Made by a program: the position numbers and the translations under genes
Assembly: GCF_900177715.1 (NCBI RefSeq)
Contig: NZ_FXWG01000001.1
Location: 62,001 to 126,000 of the forward strand
DNA from: Altererythrobacter xiamenensis
GTDB taxonomy: Bacteria; Pseudomonadota; Alphaproteobacteria; Sphingomonadales; Sphingomonadaceae
Direction of reading: 5' to 3'
Length of the DNA stretch: 64,000 nucleotides
Shown: one piece after another, positions 18,510-27,712 of the stretch
How the letters are laid out: every line of letters starts with the position of its first letter
Position numbering within the stretch: position 1 is the first letter of the stretch
The notes under the pieces: generated by a model
The model's database searches: none
What the model saw: only the letters and a program-made list of their open reading frames with translations
Told to the model about the DNA's origin: nothing

Positions 18510-20120
18510 CTACCCGCTCCGGCGCATGCGGAAGGTAACTTCCTTGCGACCGTTTCCGGACACCGTGGTTTCGAAAATCCGGTTGCCGTCTTTTAACCGC
18601 GTACCGCGCACGCCCTTCACTTCCCAGTCGCTTGCACCACCAAGATTCGCGCGCACCCGCACTGACCCCGGGTTGGCGTTGGTGAGGAGGAGCTTCATTC
18701 GTACCCACGGTCGACCTTCGTCGTCGGGATCGATGCGTTCGATACGCGCGCATTCGGCAAAGACCTGGGTGCTCTCGCCCAGACCGATTTCGACATCCTG
18801 CCCCACGGCATAGTCGCGGATCGTTTCCTCCCCGACCAGCCGGGGACCGGTTTCAGAGGGCTCGTAGAGCGTGAAGCCGCCCATCGGCAAAGCGACGCCC
18901 AAGCCCTTGCCCTCGACATTTTTGGTCGCGAGCAGGATCTCGGTCGTCTCCATATCGCGCTCGTCTTCGATCCGGTCGAACATGTCGCCCGGATCGCAAT
19001 AGGCGACATAGAGAAACTCGCCCTGCACATCCTGTTTATTGAGGAAGGCGACCTGCTTCAGACCCTGCGCGTTGACGCTTACCTTTTCGGGCACGCGATA
19101 AAGCTTGAGGTCGCCAAGCTGTTCCTCGACCGCCTGGATCGCGACCGCCGTTTCCATGATCGCGCTCTTGGCCCGCGCGCCAGTGACGACGATCGCTTCC
19201 GCATCGGCATAAGCCGCCATCGGTGGCGGGGGTGGAGGAGGTGGCGGCGGAGCGAAGGGCGTGCCACGCGCCGTGCTGCCGAAAGGATAGCAGGTGAGCC
19301 GCAACGGCGCTGCGACGGGCGGATCAGCAAGTTGCTGCATATCGGTGACGATATTGAGCTTGCCCGCAACCGCCATGAGTTCAGCATCGGCAAAGCTCTG
19401 GCCATTGTCGTTGAGCACGGTGAGCCAGGACAGCACCCGCATGCTGACCTTATTGTCGTCATCGCGCCCTTCGTCGAGCGTGGCGACATAGTGTGCCTGC
19501 CAGTCGAAGCCCCAGGCGAGATAGCTCAGCGTGATATCATAGGTACCGCCAGTCTCGTCGCGCGTGTCGATCGTGAAGACAGGCTCGGCGGAAAGCCCCT
19601 CGGGAACCGAAGGGAAAGTGAGCTTTTCAGGAATGCCCGCGCAACGCACAGCCTCGTAGCCTTGCGACGTTTGCAGCACGAGTCCGCCATCGGCGCGGGT
19701 GCGGACAATCGCTTCCTCGCTCGAAGCGACACCAGTTGCCGGATTGGTCCGCGTGATCGTAATGCGATTGCCGAGCATGCCGTTGACCAGAGCGGCGGGC
19801 GAAAGCAGCTCTGCATTGCGGTTCTTCTCGATCGTCCCGCCCGGCAGGCCCGTGACGATGGCGGAGACAGCCACCATTCCCTCGGCGACGCCGGTGAAGC
19901 GGATCGTCGATTCGCCGGGCGGCAGAGTCACGCGCCGCGTCTCGCTGATCATCGCAAAGCCACGCGGCCAATCGGTGTTCATCCGGTCACCCTCGGACCG
20001 TGCGGGATCGCGATAAACTGTGACGGCGAGCTTATCGGGCTCCGACGCATCGACCACATCGCGCGCAGCTAAAGGCGCTGCCAACACAGCGAGGCCGATC
20101 AGGAAGGCGGCGCGCGCCAC
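18510..20120 (-). CDS. DUF4139-type exported protein with proline run
   Basis: A 536-residue exported protein, paralogous in layout to the gene upstream. A signal peptide follows the start (AAFLIGLAVLAAPLAARD). The body has beta-rich segments of the DUF4139 type: an N-terminal part with VTLPPGESTIRFTGVAEG, a middle TYDITLSYLAWGFDWQAHYVA, and a C-terminal half with repeated beta strands (ARIERIDPDDEGR, NANPGSVRVRANLGG). In the middle is a run of ten prolines followed by AEAIVVTGARAK, which resembles the TonB-box of sphingomonad receptors. I take the GTG at 20120 (GAGGGCGG upstream, 10 bases after the previous stop) over an ATG overlapping the upstream gene. Function unknown. Confidence 0.7.
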   Translation of the reverse strand: MARAAFLIGLAVLAAPLAARDVVDASEPDKLAVTVYRDPARSEGDRMNTDWPRGFAMISETRRVTLPPGESTIRFTGVAEGMVAVSAIVTGLPGGTIEKNRNAELLSPAALVNGMLGNRITITRTNPATGVASSEEAIVRTRADGGLVLQTSQGYEAVRCAGIPEKLTFPSVPEGLSAEPVFTIDTRDETGGTYDITLSYLAWGFDWQAHYVATLDEGRDDDNKVSMRVLSWLTVLNDNGQSFADAELMAVAGKLNIVTDMQQLADPPVAAPLRLTCYPFGSTARGTPFAPPPPPPPPPPMAAYADAEAIVVTGARAKSAIMETAVAIQAVEEQLGDLKLYRVPEKVSVNAQGLKQVAFLNKQDVQGEFLYVAYCDPGDMFDRIEDERDMETTEILLATKNVEGKGLGVALPMGGFTLYEPSETGPRLVGEETIRDYAVGQDVEIGLGESTQVFAECARIERIDPDDEGRPWVRMKLLLTNANPGSVRVRANLGGASDWEVKGVRGTRLKDGNRIFETTVSGNGRKEVTFRMRRSG

Positions 20121-20130
20121 GGTGCCGCCC

Positions 20131-21624
20131 TCAATACCGGGTGGCGTAGGTGACGCGGACGACACGCTCGCTATTGGCGGGCACGGTCACCACATATTTG
20201 CGCCGGTCGACATTGATCTGTTCGCCGGGAACGTCCTCGCTCTCGATGCGGAAATCGCGCGCCCACCAATAGGGGTTGAGGCCTGCTTGGACGAGCTCGA
20301 CATCGACCGGTGCCGGTTTGGCGTTGGTGAAGGTGTAGCGCATGGTTGTGCGATAATAGGTCGGCTTCTCTTCGCGCGTGTAGGTGCGGGTGCGCCCGTC
20401 ATCCTCGATCACACGGTAGCGAACAGTCGATTCCCACTCGTCCTCGGTGATCCGGCTGCGCTCCTCGACCTCGGCCTGGACAAAGACATCGAAGGCATCA
20501 CCAGTGGCTAGATTGAGAGTGCTGCCCATCGGCGTGTGACCAATGCCGTTCTCGCCGATGAACTGCGGCGATCCCTTGCGGTCGCGCTGGTAGAAACGAA
20601 CGTTGCCGGCGGGAAGCGCATCTCCCAGTCCGGCCGCGCGTGAGCTCGAAAACTCGATGCTGCTGACGGCGTTTTGCGGCGAATTGTCATTGGTCATCCA
20701 GTTGACCGTTCGCGAATAGACCCGCTCCGCCTTTACGCCCTGCACATCGAGAAAGCTGACCTGCTTGGTCTGCGCATTGGCGATCGTGGTACGCCCCTCG
20801 ATCGGATAGAGATAGTAGTCGCCAAGCTGCTCCCGATCCGCCGTCTCGGTACCGGGGCGCACGAGGTTACGGTTGTTTCTTGGTCCGCTCTGCCTGCCCT
20901 GCCCGGGACTGCCCGCGACGAGTAGCGTATCGGCATTGTGGAAGGTCGTGCCGGTGTTGTTGGTGAGCGTGACCCAGCCCTGCATGTCGACCGTCGAGCT
21001 GGCTTCGTCATAGAGTGCGACATAGTCGGCGTTCCAGCGCAGACCCGGGGTGAGATAGCGGATCGCAGCCGGCCGCGTGCCCGAACGGCTGCTCTCGACA
21101 TTGACCGAGAGTGTCGGTCGGGCGCGGAGATTGGGCGGCACACGATCGAAGACGACGCGGACGGGCAGGCCATCGTCGCGCAGCACTTCGATCCGGTCAC
21201 CGATCTGGATCACGACACCGCCGGCGGTCGATAGAACCTTGGCGCGCTCGCGTGTTTCGACACCCGTGGCGGGATTGGTGCGGATAAGAGTGACGGTCTG
21301 GCCGATCGCCTTCTCCATCATCTTGGAAGGCGTCAGCAGATCGAAGTCGAAGTTCTGTTCGATGATCGCTGCGCCATCGGCCGCAAAGCTCAGCGTCTCG
21401 GGCCGGATCTGCGCCGACACGTCGGGAAACTCGATCCTGCTGCGTCCGGCAGTAATATCGAGCTGGCGAATGTCCTGCACCAGCGCCTGATTGTTGTTGT
21501 AGATCGTGATCGAGAGATCGCCCTGCGCGGTCGTTTCATCGGCTGATTGGGCGAGGACCGGTCCGGCAAGGGCAAGCCCCGCGACAAGCCCGAAGTTGCG
21601 TGCAACGATACCGATGTCAGCCAT
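20131..21624 (-). CDS. DUF4139 domain-containing exported protein
   Basis: A 497-residue exported protein of the DUF4139 family. The start at 21624 has GGGGAAGGA upstream and leads directly into a signal peptide (GLVAGLALAGPVLAQS). The N-terminal region carries ITIYNNNQALVQDIRQLDI, and the central DUF4139 part has YLTPGLRWNADYVALYD and MQGWVTLTNNTGTTFHNADTLLVAG, motifs typical of the family. The C-terminus is beta-rich and ends in VRVTYATRY. The role of DUF4139 proteins is not established. It is immediately followed by a paralogue, 10 bases downstream, so the two are probably one operon. Confidence 0.82.
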   Translation of the reverse strand: MADIGIVARNFGLVAGLALAGPVLAQSADETTAQGDLSITIYNNNQALVQDIRQLDITAGRSRIEFPDVSAQIRPETLSFAADGAAIIEQNFDFDLLTPSKMMEKAIGQTVTLIRTNPATGVETRERAKVLSTAGGVVIQIGDRIEVLRDDGLPVRVVFDRVPPNLRARPTLSVNVESSRSGTRPAAIRYLTPGLRWNADYVALYDEASSTVDMQGWVTLTNNTGTTFHNADTLLVAGSPGQGRQSGPRNNRNLVRPGTETADREQLGDYYLYPIEGRTTIANAQTKQVSFLDVQGVKAERVYSRTVNWMTNDNSPQNAVSSIEFSSSRAAGLGDALPAGNVRFYQRDRKGSPQFIGENGIGHTPMGSTLNLATGDAFDVFVQAEVEERSRITEDEWESTVRYRVIEDDGRTRTYTREEKPTYYRTTMRYTFTNAKPAPVDVELVQAGLNPYWWARDFRIESEDVPGEQINVDRRKYVVTVPANSERVVRVTYATRY

Positions 21625-21712
21625 GCCAATCCTTCCCCGTTTCCAGTCAGTTGCATAGCTTCCTATGATACGATGTATCAATGATGAATGCGCGAAAATG
21701 CGCCGTTTTTAC

Positions 21713-24157
21713 CTAGCGAGCGCCGACCCTTCGCATGACGTCCGCCACCTTGTCGCCGATCTCCTGCACGCTGAACGGCTTGGCAATGAAATGCATATTG
21801 GGAATGTCGATGTCCTTGCGCAGCTGTTCCTCGGCATAGCCCGACATGAACAGCACCGGCAGGTCTGGGTGAATTTCGCGTATGCCGCGCGCCATGGCCG
21901 GGCCATCCATTCCCGGCATGACGACATCGCTGACGATGAGATCGAACTCGCCGCCGCGCTTGATCGCCGCGAGACCCTCCTCGCCATCCGAATATGCCTT
22001 CACCTCGTAGCCGGCTCGCGTGAGCGCACGTTCGGCAACCGCGCGCACCATGTCCTCGTCCTCGACCAGCAGGATCCGTCCACCACCCGACCAGTCGCTT
22101 GACGGCACCGGCTCCGGCTCGGCGGGTTTTGCCGGCATTTCGCCCTTGTGAACCGGCAGATAGATCGTGAAGCGTGCGCCCGTCGCGCCGCCCGCACCTT
22201 GAATATTGTCGGCAAAGATGAAGCCGCCCGACTGCTTGACGATACCATAGGCGGTCGAAAGACCTAGCCCCGTACCCTTGCCCTGCTCCTTCGTCGTGAA
22301 GAACGGCTCGAACAGCTTCGGCAGCACTTCGGCAGGGATACCGCCGCCGGTATCCTGCACGATCAGCACGGTGTAGTCGGCTGCGGGCAAGATTTCAGAG
22401 CCCATCTTCGCAACATCGTTGACCGTGAGCCGCCGGGTCGAGAGCGAGATCTTGCCCGTCCCGTCACCATGCGACTGGATTGCATCGCGTGCGTTCACCG
22501 CGAGGTTCATGATGACCTGCTCAAGCTGTTGCGGGTCGGCGCGCACCGGCCCCAAGTCGCGATCATGCTTGACCTGGTATTCGATCTTGCCGCCGAGCAA
22601 ACGCATGATCAGCGGCCCCACTTCGCTCACCACATCGGGCAGCTGGAGGACTTCGGGCCGCAAGGTCTGCTGGCGCGAGAAGGCGAGCAACTGGCGGGTG
22701 AGCGAGGCCGCACGGTTCGAATTCGCGCGGATCTGCTGGATGTCGTCATAATCGCTGTCGCCCGGCGTATGGCGCAGCAGCATCAGGTCGCAGGTGCCGA
22801 TGATCGCAGTCAGGACATTGTTGAAATCATGCGCGACGCCGCCTGCGAGCTGGCCCACCGCCTGCATCTTGGTTGCCTGCGCGACCTGCCGCTTGAGCTG
22901 CGTTTCCTCATGGCTGTCGGCGAGGCTGACCAGCACCGCCGCTTCGCCCAGACCGCGCACACCCGCAAGGCCGAGCGAAACCGGCTCATCGGGATTGGTG
23001 GTTAGCCGCACGGCCATGTTGCCGCTCGTCGCCGGACCGCGCCCGTGACGGCGGACCGCGTCCGAAAGCGCCGCCTTGTCTTCGCGCACCACCAGGTCGG
23101 TCGGGAACGCCGGAAGACCCCTGCCCTCGCGGTCGATTGCGCGCAGGAAGGCGTCATTGCCGAACAGGAAGCGCCCGTCGCGGTCGGTCATGGCAAGGCC
23201 GAGTGGCAGCTGGCCGAGCAGTGCCTCCAATTGCGCGACACCAGCTTGGGAGCCGCCGTCGAAACCGCCGCCGATCCCGACACCACTATCGACCAGCAGC
23301 ATCAGCGAGCGCGCCTGGTCCGGTCCAGGCGAGAATTTCGCCTCAGGGTCTTCGAGCGGGACGTGAATCAGCGTTTGCGGAGTGCCGCCGCGTCCTTCGC
23401 GCGCGAAGAAGATGCGTTCGCGTTCGTCAGAGCGCAGGAAGGAAACGAAATCCTGACCCGCCAGCGTCGCGCCGACATCGCCGGCAGCCCGCTCGGCAAA
23501 GCCGGCGCTCACCGACTTGATCACGCCATCCGGGGAAGTAATCGCCGCTTCGATGCCGGATCGTGTCAGCGTGCGGCCAAAAGCGCCGGTGACATCGACA
23601 TTCTCCAGCGCCTTGAGCAATTCGGGCTCACGCTTGCTGAAGCGCCAGACGAGATGGTCTTCGCCCCGCCCTGCCCGCTCCGCTGCGACGTTCCAGGTCT
23701 CGCCGCTTTCGTCATCGCCGCCAAGGCTATCGCTTCCGGCCGACCCGTCGCGCCAGGCTTCTCGCGCCAGTCGCGTCAGCTCTTCGAAGGCGGTTCGTTC
23801 GAGCGGCAGATTGGGCGGCGCGCTGCCCGAACCAAACCACTCGATATAGGCCCTGTTCGCACAGACCAGTCGATTGGCACGGTCGGTGATCGCTATGCCT
23901 TCGCCCTTGCGTTCAATCGCTGCGACGGTGACCGACCAATCCGAAGCGGCAACCGCTTCCGCCACCGGGCTGGTCTCCATCCTGTTGAACGCGAACAGGC
24001 CGCCCAGCAGCACGGCGATGCCGAGAAGGAAGACCAGCGCGAGCAACGCGCTGCCACTAGCGATCCACAGGATCCCGGCCGTCAGGAGCAGCGCCCCCGC
24101 TAGCCCGCCCAGCACCATTCCGGGTTGGCTGGCGGATTTCTTCACCATCGTGTTCAC
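21713..24157 (-). CDS. cckA: Cell-cycle hybrid histidine kinase CckA
   Basis: An 814-residue hybrid kinase. Two membrane segments lie at about residues 14-34 and 37-57, followed by PAS-like sensing regions (about 75-190, 195-290 and 310-415). HisKA has the CckA-typical H-box GGVAHDFNNVLTAIIG (His near 443), HATPase has VMNLAVNARDAI and DTGGGIP and GLGLST, and a C-terminal receiver ends the protein (VEDEDMVRAVAER, SDVVMPGMDG, SGYAEEQL, AKPFS). CckA phosphorylates ChpT, which feeds CtrA and CpdR, and cpdR is also in this window. Its ATG overlaps the stop of the upstream DUF2062 gene (ATGA), implying translational coupling. Confidence 0.93.
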   Translation of the reverse strand: MNTMVKKSASQPGMVLGGLAGALLLTAGILWIASGSALLALVFLLGIAVLLGGLFAFNRMETSPVAEAVAASDWSVTVAAIERKGEGIAITDRANRLVCANRAYIEWFGSGSAPPNLPLERTAFEELTRLAREAWRDGSAGSDSLGGDDESGETWNVAAERAGRGEDHLVWRFSKREPELLKALENVDVTGAFGRTLTRSGIEAAITSPDGVIKSVSAGFAERAAGDVGATLAGQDFVSFLRSDERERIFFAREGRGGTPQTLIHVPLEDPEAKFSPGPDQARSLMLLVDSGVGIGGGFDGGSQAGVAQLEALLGQLPLGLAMTDRDGRFLFGNDAFLRAIDREGRGLPAFPTDLVVREDKAALSDAVRRHGRGPATSGNMAVRLTTNPDEPVSLGLAGVRGLGEAAVLVSLADSHEETQLKRQVAQATKMQAVGQLAGGVAHDFNNVLTAIIGTCDLMLLRHTPGDSDYDDIQQIRANSNRAASLTRQLLAFSRQQTLRPEVLQLPDVVSEVGPLIMRLLGGKIEYQVKHDRDLGPVRADPQQLEQVIMNLAVNARDAIQSHGDGTGKISLSTRRLTVNDVAKMGSEILPAADYTVLIVQDTGGGIPAEVLPKLFEPFFTTKEQGKGTGLGLSTAYGIVKQSGGFIFADNIQGAGGATGARFTIYLPVHKGEMPAKPAEPEPVPSSDWSGGGRILLVEDEDMVRAVAERALTRAGYEVKAYSDGEEGLAAIKRGGEFDLIVSDVVMPGMDGPAMARGIREIHPDLPVLFMSGYAEEQLRKDIDIPNMHFIAKPFSVQEIGDKVADVMRRVGAR

Positions 24158-24741
24158 TTCGCTTCGGTCCCGAGGCGTTGGTCGAGCTTCGCTTCAAGCT
24201 TTGCGAGCCGCCGCATCCGTTTGCGCGCGACCACGAACCGCCAGACGAAGCTGGAGATTAGGTAACCGATCGCAGAGGTGACTACCGCAAGGACCACGAA
24301 ACCGAATGCGGTGACACCGGCCAGCTCGAAGAACTCCGCCAATGCGCCGCGATCATCCGCGAGCTGTCCGGCGGTACCAGCGCCCATCGCAGCGTCGATG
24401 TTTAACACCAGTTCACCCACTTCCTTTGCCACGACTGCCCAGAACGGAAATGTGAACGGATTCGTGACGAAGGTGACCGCTGCCGAGAGCGGTACGTTCG
24501 CCCGGGCCGGTAGGGCCATGAAGGCTGCAAGAAAGATCTGCCCGAGCGGCACGATAAAGGCCGCGAACAGGCCCAGAGCGACCCCGCGCGGTACGGAGCG
24601 GCGGGTGAAGCGCCAGAGTTCGGGCGATAGAAAACGATGCGCGATCGGCGCGAGGTATTTGTTCCGCGCCATTTCCTCCCGGCTGGGCATGTATTTGCGC
24701 AGCGTGTCTGCAAGCCAGGTCTTGGATCTGAAAGCGGTCAT
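24154..24741 (-). CDS. DUF2062 domain-containing membrane protein
   Basis: A 195-residue protein with a DUF2062 domain: RFTRRSVPRGVALGLFAAFIVPLGQ near residues 45-70, AALPARANVPLSAAVTFVTNPFTFPFW near 75-105 (the conserved NP-T motif), and two or three membrane segments. The C-terminus is basic and helical (RKRMRRLAKLEAKLD). Function unknown. The gene is translationally coupled to cckA, and this linkage is worth noting because DUF2062 proteins have no assigned role. Confidence 0.88.
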   Translation of the reverse strand: MTAFRSKTWLADTLRKYMPSREEMARNKYLAPIAHRFLSPELWRFTRRSVPRGVALGLFAAFIVPLGQIFLAAFMALPARANVPLSAAVTFVTNPFTFPFWAVVAKEVGELVLNIDAAMGAGTAGQLADDRGALAEFFELAGVTAFGFVVLAVVTSAIGYLISSFVWRFVVARKRMRRLAKLEAKLDQRLGTEAK

Positions 24742-24875
24742 GATTGCGCGCTCGCCTTGCTCCGCCGAAGCGTCTTTCGCAAGGCCCAGAAGGCGATATT
24801 CGGCAGATCGGTCATCATTGTCGACATGGGTAGCACGGCCCGCATGTCAAACAGGTGAATCGCCCTAGGGTAATT

Positions 24876-25358
24876 TCACCCTTTTTCGCGCATGAGCCGG
24901 GCCTTGTCGCGCTTCCAGTCGCGCTCCTTGATCGAATGCCGCTTGTCATGCGCCTGCTTACCCTTGGCGAGCGCGAGTTCGACCTTCGCGCGGCCTGTCT
25001 TGTTGAAATAGATCGACAGCGGAACGAGCGTCATGCCCTTTCGCTCGACAGCGCCGAACAGCTTGTTGATCTCGCGCGAATTGAGCAGCAGCTTGCGCGG
25101 GCGGCGCGGTTCGTGATTGAGCCGGTTCCCGTGGCTGTATTCCGGAATGTTGGCATTGATCAGCCAGACCTCGCCATCGCGGACCTCGGCATAGCTTTCG
25201 GCAATGCTCGCCTCCCCGGCGCGCAGCGCTTTCACTTCTGTGCCTTGCAGCGCGAGCCCGGCCTCGAACTTTTCATCGATCGCATAGTCGAAACGTGCCC
25301 GCCGGTTCTCGGCGACTACTTTCTGCTTGTCGAAGGTTTCGGGTTTGGGGCGTGCCAT
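24876..25358 (-). CDS. smpB: SsrA-binding protein SmpB
   Basis: A 160-residue tmRNA partner that delivers tmRNA to stalled ribosomes for trans-translation. Family motifs are [15 protein letters not shown] near the start, [38 protein letters not shown], the RKLLLN segment, and the basic C-terminal tail [22 protein letters not shown] that inserts into the decoding centre. No tmRNA gene is detectable in the window. It lies between the DUF885-type gene and the DUF2062-cckA pair on the minus strand. Confidence 0.97.
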   Translation of the reverse strand: MARPKPETFDKQKVVAENRRARFDYAIDEKFEAGLALQGTEVKALRAGEASIAESYAEVRDGEVWLINANIPEYSHGNRLNHEPRRPRKLLLNSREINKLFGAVERKGMTLVPLSIYFNKTGRAKVELALAKGKQAHDKRHSIKERDWKRDKARLMREKG

Positions 25359-25432
25359 GGTGGCGGCGCATCTAGGCGCTCGATGAAGAAAACGAAAGGG
25401 GCCAGCTCGAAATTGCCAGCCTCGAGAGAAGC

Positions 25433-26731
25433 CTACAAGTCGGACGGAAGCGTCGGCTCGCTCAGGATTTCGATCATCCGCACCCAGCGCGCGTCCTGGT
25501 CCTCACCAGCCGCTTCGACGCTATCGCGCACCATGTCGCGGCCAAGTCCGTAATTGATGATGTAACTGCGATAGGTGTCGATGAAGCGCAGCGATTGCGC
25601 GGCGCGTTCGGGCGAGACGAGCTGATATTTTTGCAGCAAGGCTTTCGCTCGCTCGGCGTCGATCTCGCCCGCGAGATATTGCGAGGCAATCGTGTAGCGC
25701 GCAGGTCCAAGCGCGCGCATGGCCGCCCCCAGGTCGCGATAGGTTTCGAGATCATCGGTCGGAAGCCCGGCGAGCGGCGCCAGCACTTCGGTTTCGAACG
25801 CCATTTGCTCATCGCCCGGAAATGCGAGGTCGATCCCGTGATTGGCCGATCCTTCTGCGATCAGCGACTGCGGCGAAAAGAGCGGATAGACCGAAAACTC
25901 GATCCAGCCGCGCGTGTTCACCAGATTCTTCTCGAGCAGCGCATTGAAGGCGTGATGGCCCGGATAACCCTCATGGCAACCCAGATCGACCGCGCGGCTG
26001 AGCTTGGTCGGCAGGTCGGTGTTGATCTCGATCTTCGAGCGGTAACCGCCCTGATAATAATTGTAGCCGCTCCACGGCTTGTCGGTGACATAGCCGAGCG
26101 TGAAGCTCTCACCTGCGGGCAGGTCCATGTGCTCGAGCGTGCGGCGCTTGCATTCGGCAATCGCAGCATCGAACACTGCCGGTAGACGATCGGCGGGAAT
26201 ATCGAAGCGACTGTTGAAACTGTCGATGCGCTGCCAGAGCGCACCCTCGCCCGGTACAAGTGCTTCGATCTCGGCAAGAACGGGATCAAAGGTCTCGAGC
26301 GGCGCAAGCTCCACATCGACTCCGAACAGGCCCTTGGCCTCCTCGGTGAAAGTCAGCTCTTCGCCGCGCATCATCTTGAGCCGCGTGCGCGCGGCGGTCA
26401 GTTGCGCGACGAGGAAACGGGCGCGGCGCTCTTCCAGCGTCTCGCCCTCGACGCCATCATCGGCGAACCGCTCCGCACGGACCCGCAGGCCGACCGTCTG
26501 CGCTTCAAGCAGGGGCAATGACATGGCCGGAGCCGCCGCGACGGCCTGCGCCTTGACCACCTCCGGACCATAATAAGCATCGATATAGCCGTCTTCCTTC
26601 TCGCCAATGGTCAGCTGGAGAAGGAGGTAATCCTGCGCGATCCGGTCGAGGCTGTCAGACGGAGGTTCAGGCGCGGTTGCGCAGGCTGCCAGCGCTAGCG
26701 CACCGGTCGGAACGAGCGCCGCGCGTATCAA
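25433..26731 (-). CDS. DUF885-type lipoprotein, putative metallopeptidase
   Basis: A 432-residue lipoprotein: signal peptide with lipobox LAAC at Cys 17, then a long helical body. The motif [11 protein letters not shown] (near residue 255) is the HExxGHH-type zinc site of DUF885 putative peptidases, and [13 protein letters not shown] downstream carries the third-ligand Glu region. [19 protein letters not shown] precedes the metal site as in that family. It is likely a periplasmic or outer-membrane-anchored zinc peptidase; substrates are unknown. Its start codon overlaps the dapA stop by 4 bases, so it is translated from a dapA transcript. Confidence 0.8.
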   Translation of the reverse strand: MIRAALVPTGALALAACATAPEPPSDSLDRIAQDYLLLQLTIGEKEDGYIDAYYGPEVVKAQAVAAAPAMSLPLLEAQTVGLRVRAERFADDGVEGETLEERRARFLVAQLTAARTRLKMMRGEELTFTEEAKGLFGVDVELAPLETFDPVLAEIEALVPGEGALWQRIDSFNSRFDIPADRLPAVFDAAIAECKRRTLEHMDLPAGESFTLGYVTDKPWSGYNYYQGGYRSKIEINTDLPTKLSRAVDLGCHEGYPGHHAFNALLEKNLVNTRGWIEFSVYPLFSPQSLIAEGSANHGIDLAFPGDEQMAFETEVLAPLAGLPTDDLETYRDLGAAMRALGPARYTIASQYLAGEIDAERAKALLQKYQLVSPERAAQSLRFIDTYRSYIINYGLGRDMVRDSVEAAGEDQDARWVRMIEILSEPTLPSDL

Positions 26732-27609
26732 AGCAGGCCCGCATGTTCGAGCGCCTCGTCCACCGCCTTGCGCGATTCCTCACTCGCATTGCACAGCGGC
26801 AGGCGCACATCGGGCTCGAACCAGTCGTGCACGCGGCTGAGCGCATATTTGACCGGCGCTGGCGATGCGTCTGAGAACATCGCGTAGTGCAGCGGGAAGA
26901 GCCGGTCGTTCAATTCACGCGCCAGTTTGAGGTCATTGGCTGCGATGGCCTCCTGAAACTCGGCGCACAGCGCAGGCGCGACATTGGCGGTGACGGAAAT
27001 CGCACCGCGGCCGCCTGCCGCCGAATGGGGGAGCCACAGCTCGTCATTGCCCGAAAGCTGGCAGAAATCCTTGCTCAGGCCCATGCGGTGATCGGCAACA
27101 CGCGAAAGATCGCCGCTCGCATCCTTGATCGCAACGATCCGGTCGGGATATTTCTTGACCAGAGCGATCACCGTATCTTCCTCCAGATCGGTGACCGTGC
27201 GGCTCGGCACGTTGTAAAGAACGATAGGCAAGTCGCTGTTTTCCGCCAGATGGCTGAAATGTGCGATCAAGCCGGCCTGGCTCGGACGATTGTAGTAGGG
27301 TGCGACACAAAGCCCCGCGGCCGCTCCTGCCTTCTTCGAAAATTGCATGTGCAACAGGGCGTTCTTCGTATCGTTGCTGCCGCAACCCGCGATTACCGGG
27401 ACGCGGCCTGCTGCCTGCTCGATGCAGACTTCGATCACACGGTGGTGTTCGGCATTGGAGAGCGTCGAGGCTTCACCGGTCGTCCCGCAGGGAACCAGCG
27501 CGCTCGAACCATGCTCGATCTGCCAGTCCACAAGCTTGCGAAAAGCCGCTTCGTCGAACGATCCGTCGCGAAAAGGAGTAGCCAGAGCGGGAATTGAGCC
27601 GGAAAACAT
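26728..27609 (-). CDS. dapA: 4-hydroxy-tetrahydrodipicolinate synthase
   Basis: A 293-residue cytosolic aldolase that condenses pyruvate with aspartate semialdehyde in lysine/meso-diaminopimelate synthesis. Catalytic elements are GTTGEA (Thr of the proton relay, near residue 45), VLYNVPSRT (Tyr) and VAIKDASGD (Schiff-base Lys). Length and start fit the family if translation begins at the Met of MFSGSIPALATPF; an upstream Met 8 codons earlier exists. It is divergent from the lytic transglycosylase gene and upstream of the DUF885-type gene, matching the slt-dapA-smpB order seen in many alphaproteobacteria. Confidence 0.96.
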   Translation of the reverse strand: MFSGSIPALATPFRDGSFDEAAFRKLVDWQIEHGSSALVPCGTTGEASTLSNAEHHRVIEVCIEQAAGRVPVIAGCGSNDTKNALLHMQFSKKAGAAAGLCVAPYYNRPSQAGLIAHFSHLAENSDLPIVLYNVPSRTVTDLEEDTVIALVKKYPDRIVAIKDASGDLSRVADHRMGLSKDFCQLSGNDELWLPHSAAGGRGAISVTANVAPALCAEFQEAIAANDLKLARELNDRLFPLHYAMFSDASPAPVKYALSRVHDWFEPDVRLPLCNASEESRKAVDEALEHAGLL

Positions 27610-27712
27610 TGATTTAGCGTCCTTGCTTACCACCTAAAATGTCATGAAAATAATGGAACAGTTAGACATTCGGGGAATTGATTCAGCGTCTGATAAGGAT
27701 CACTTTAGCAGG

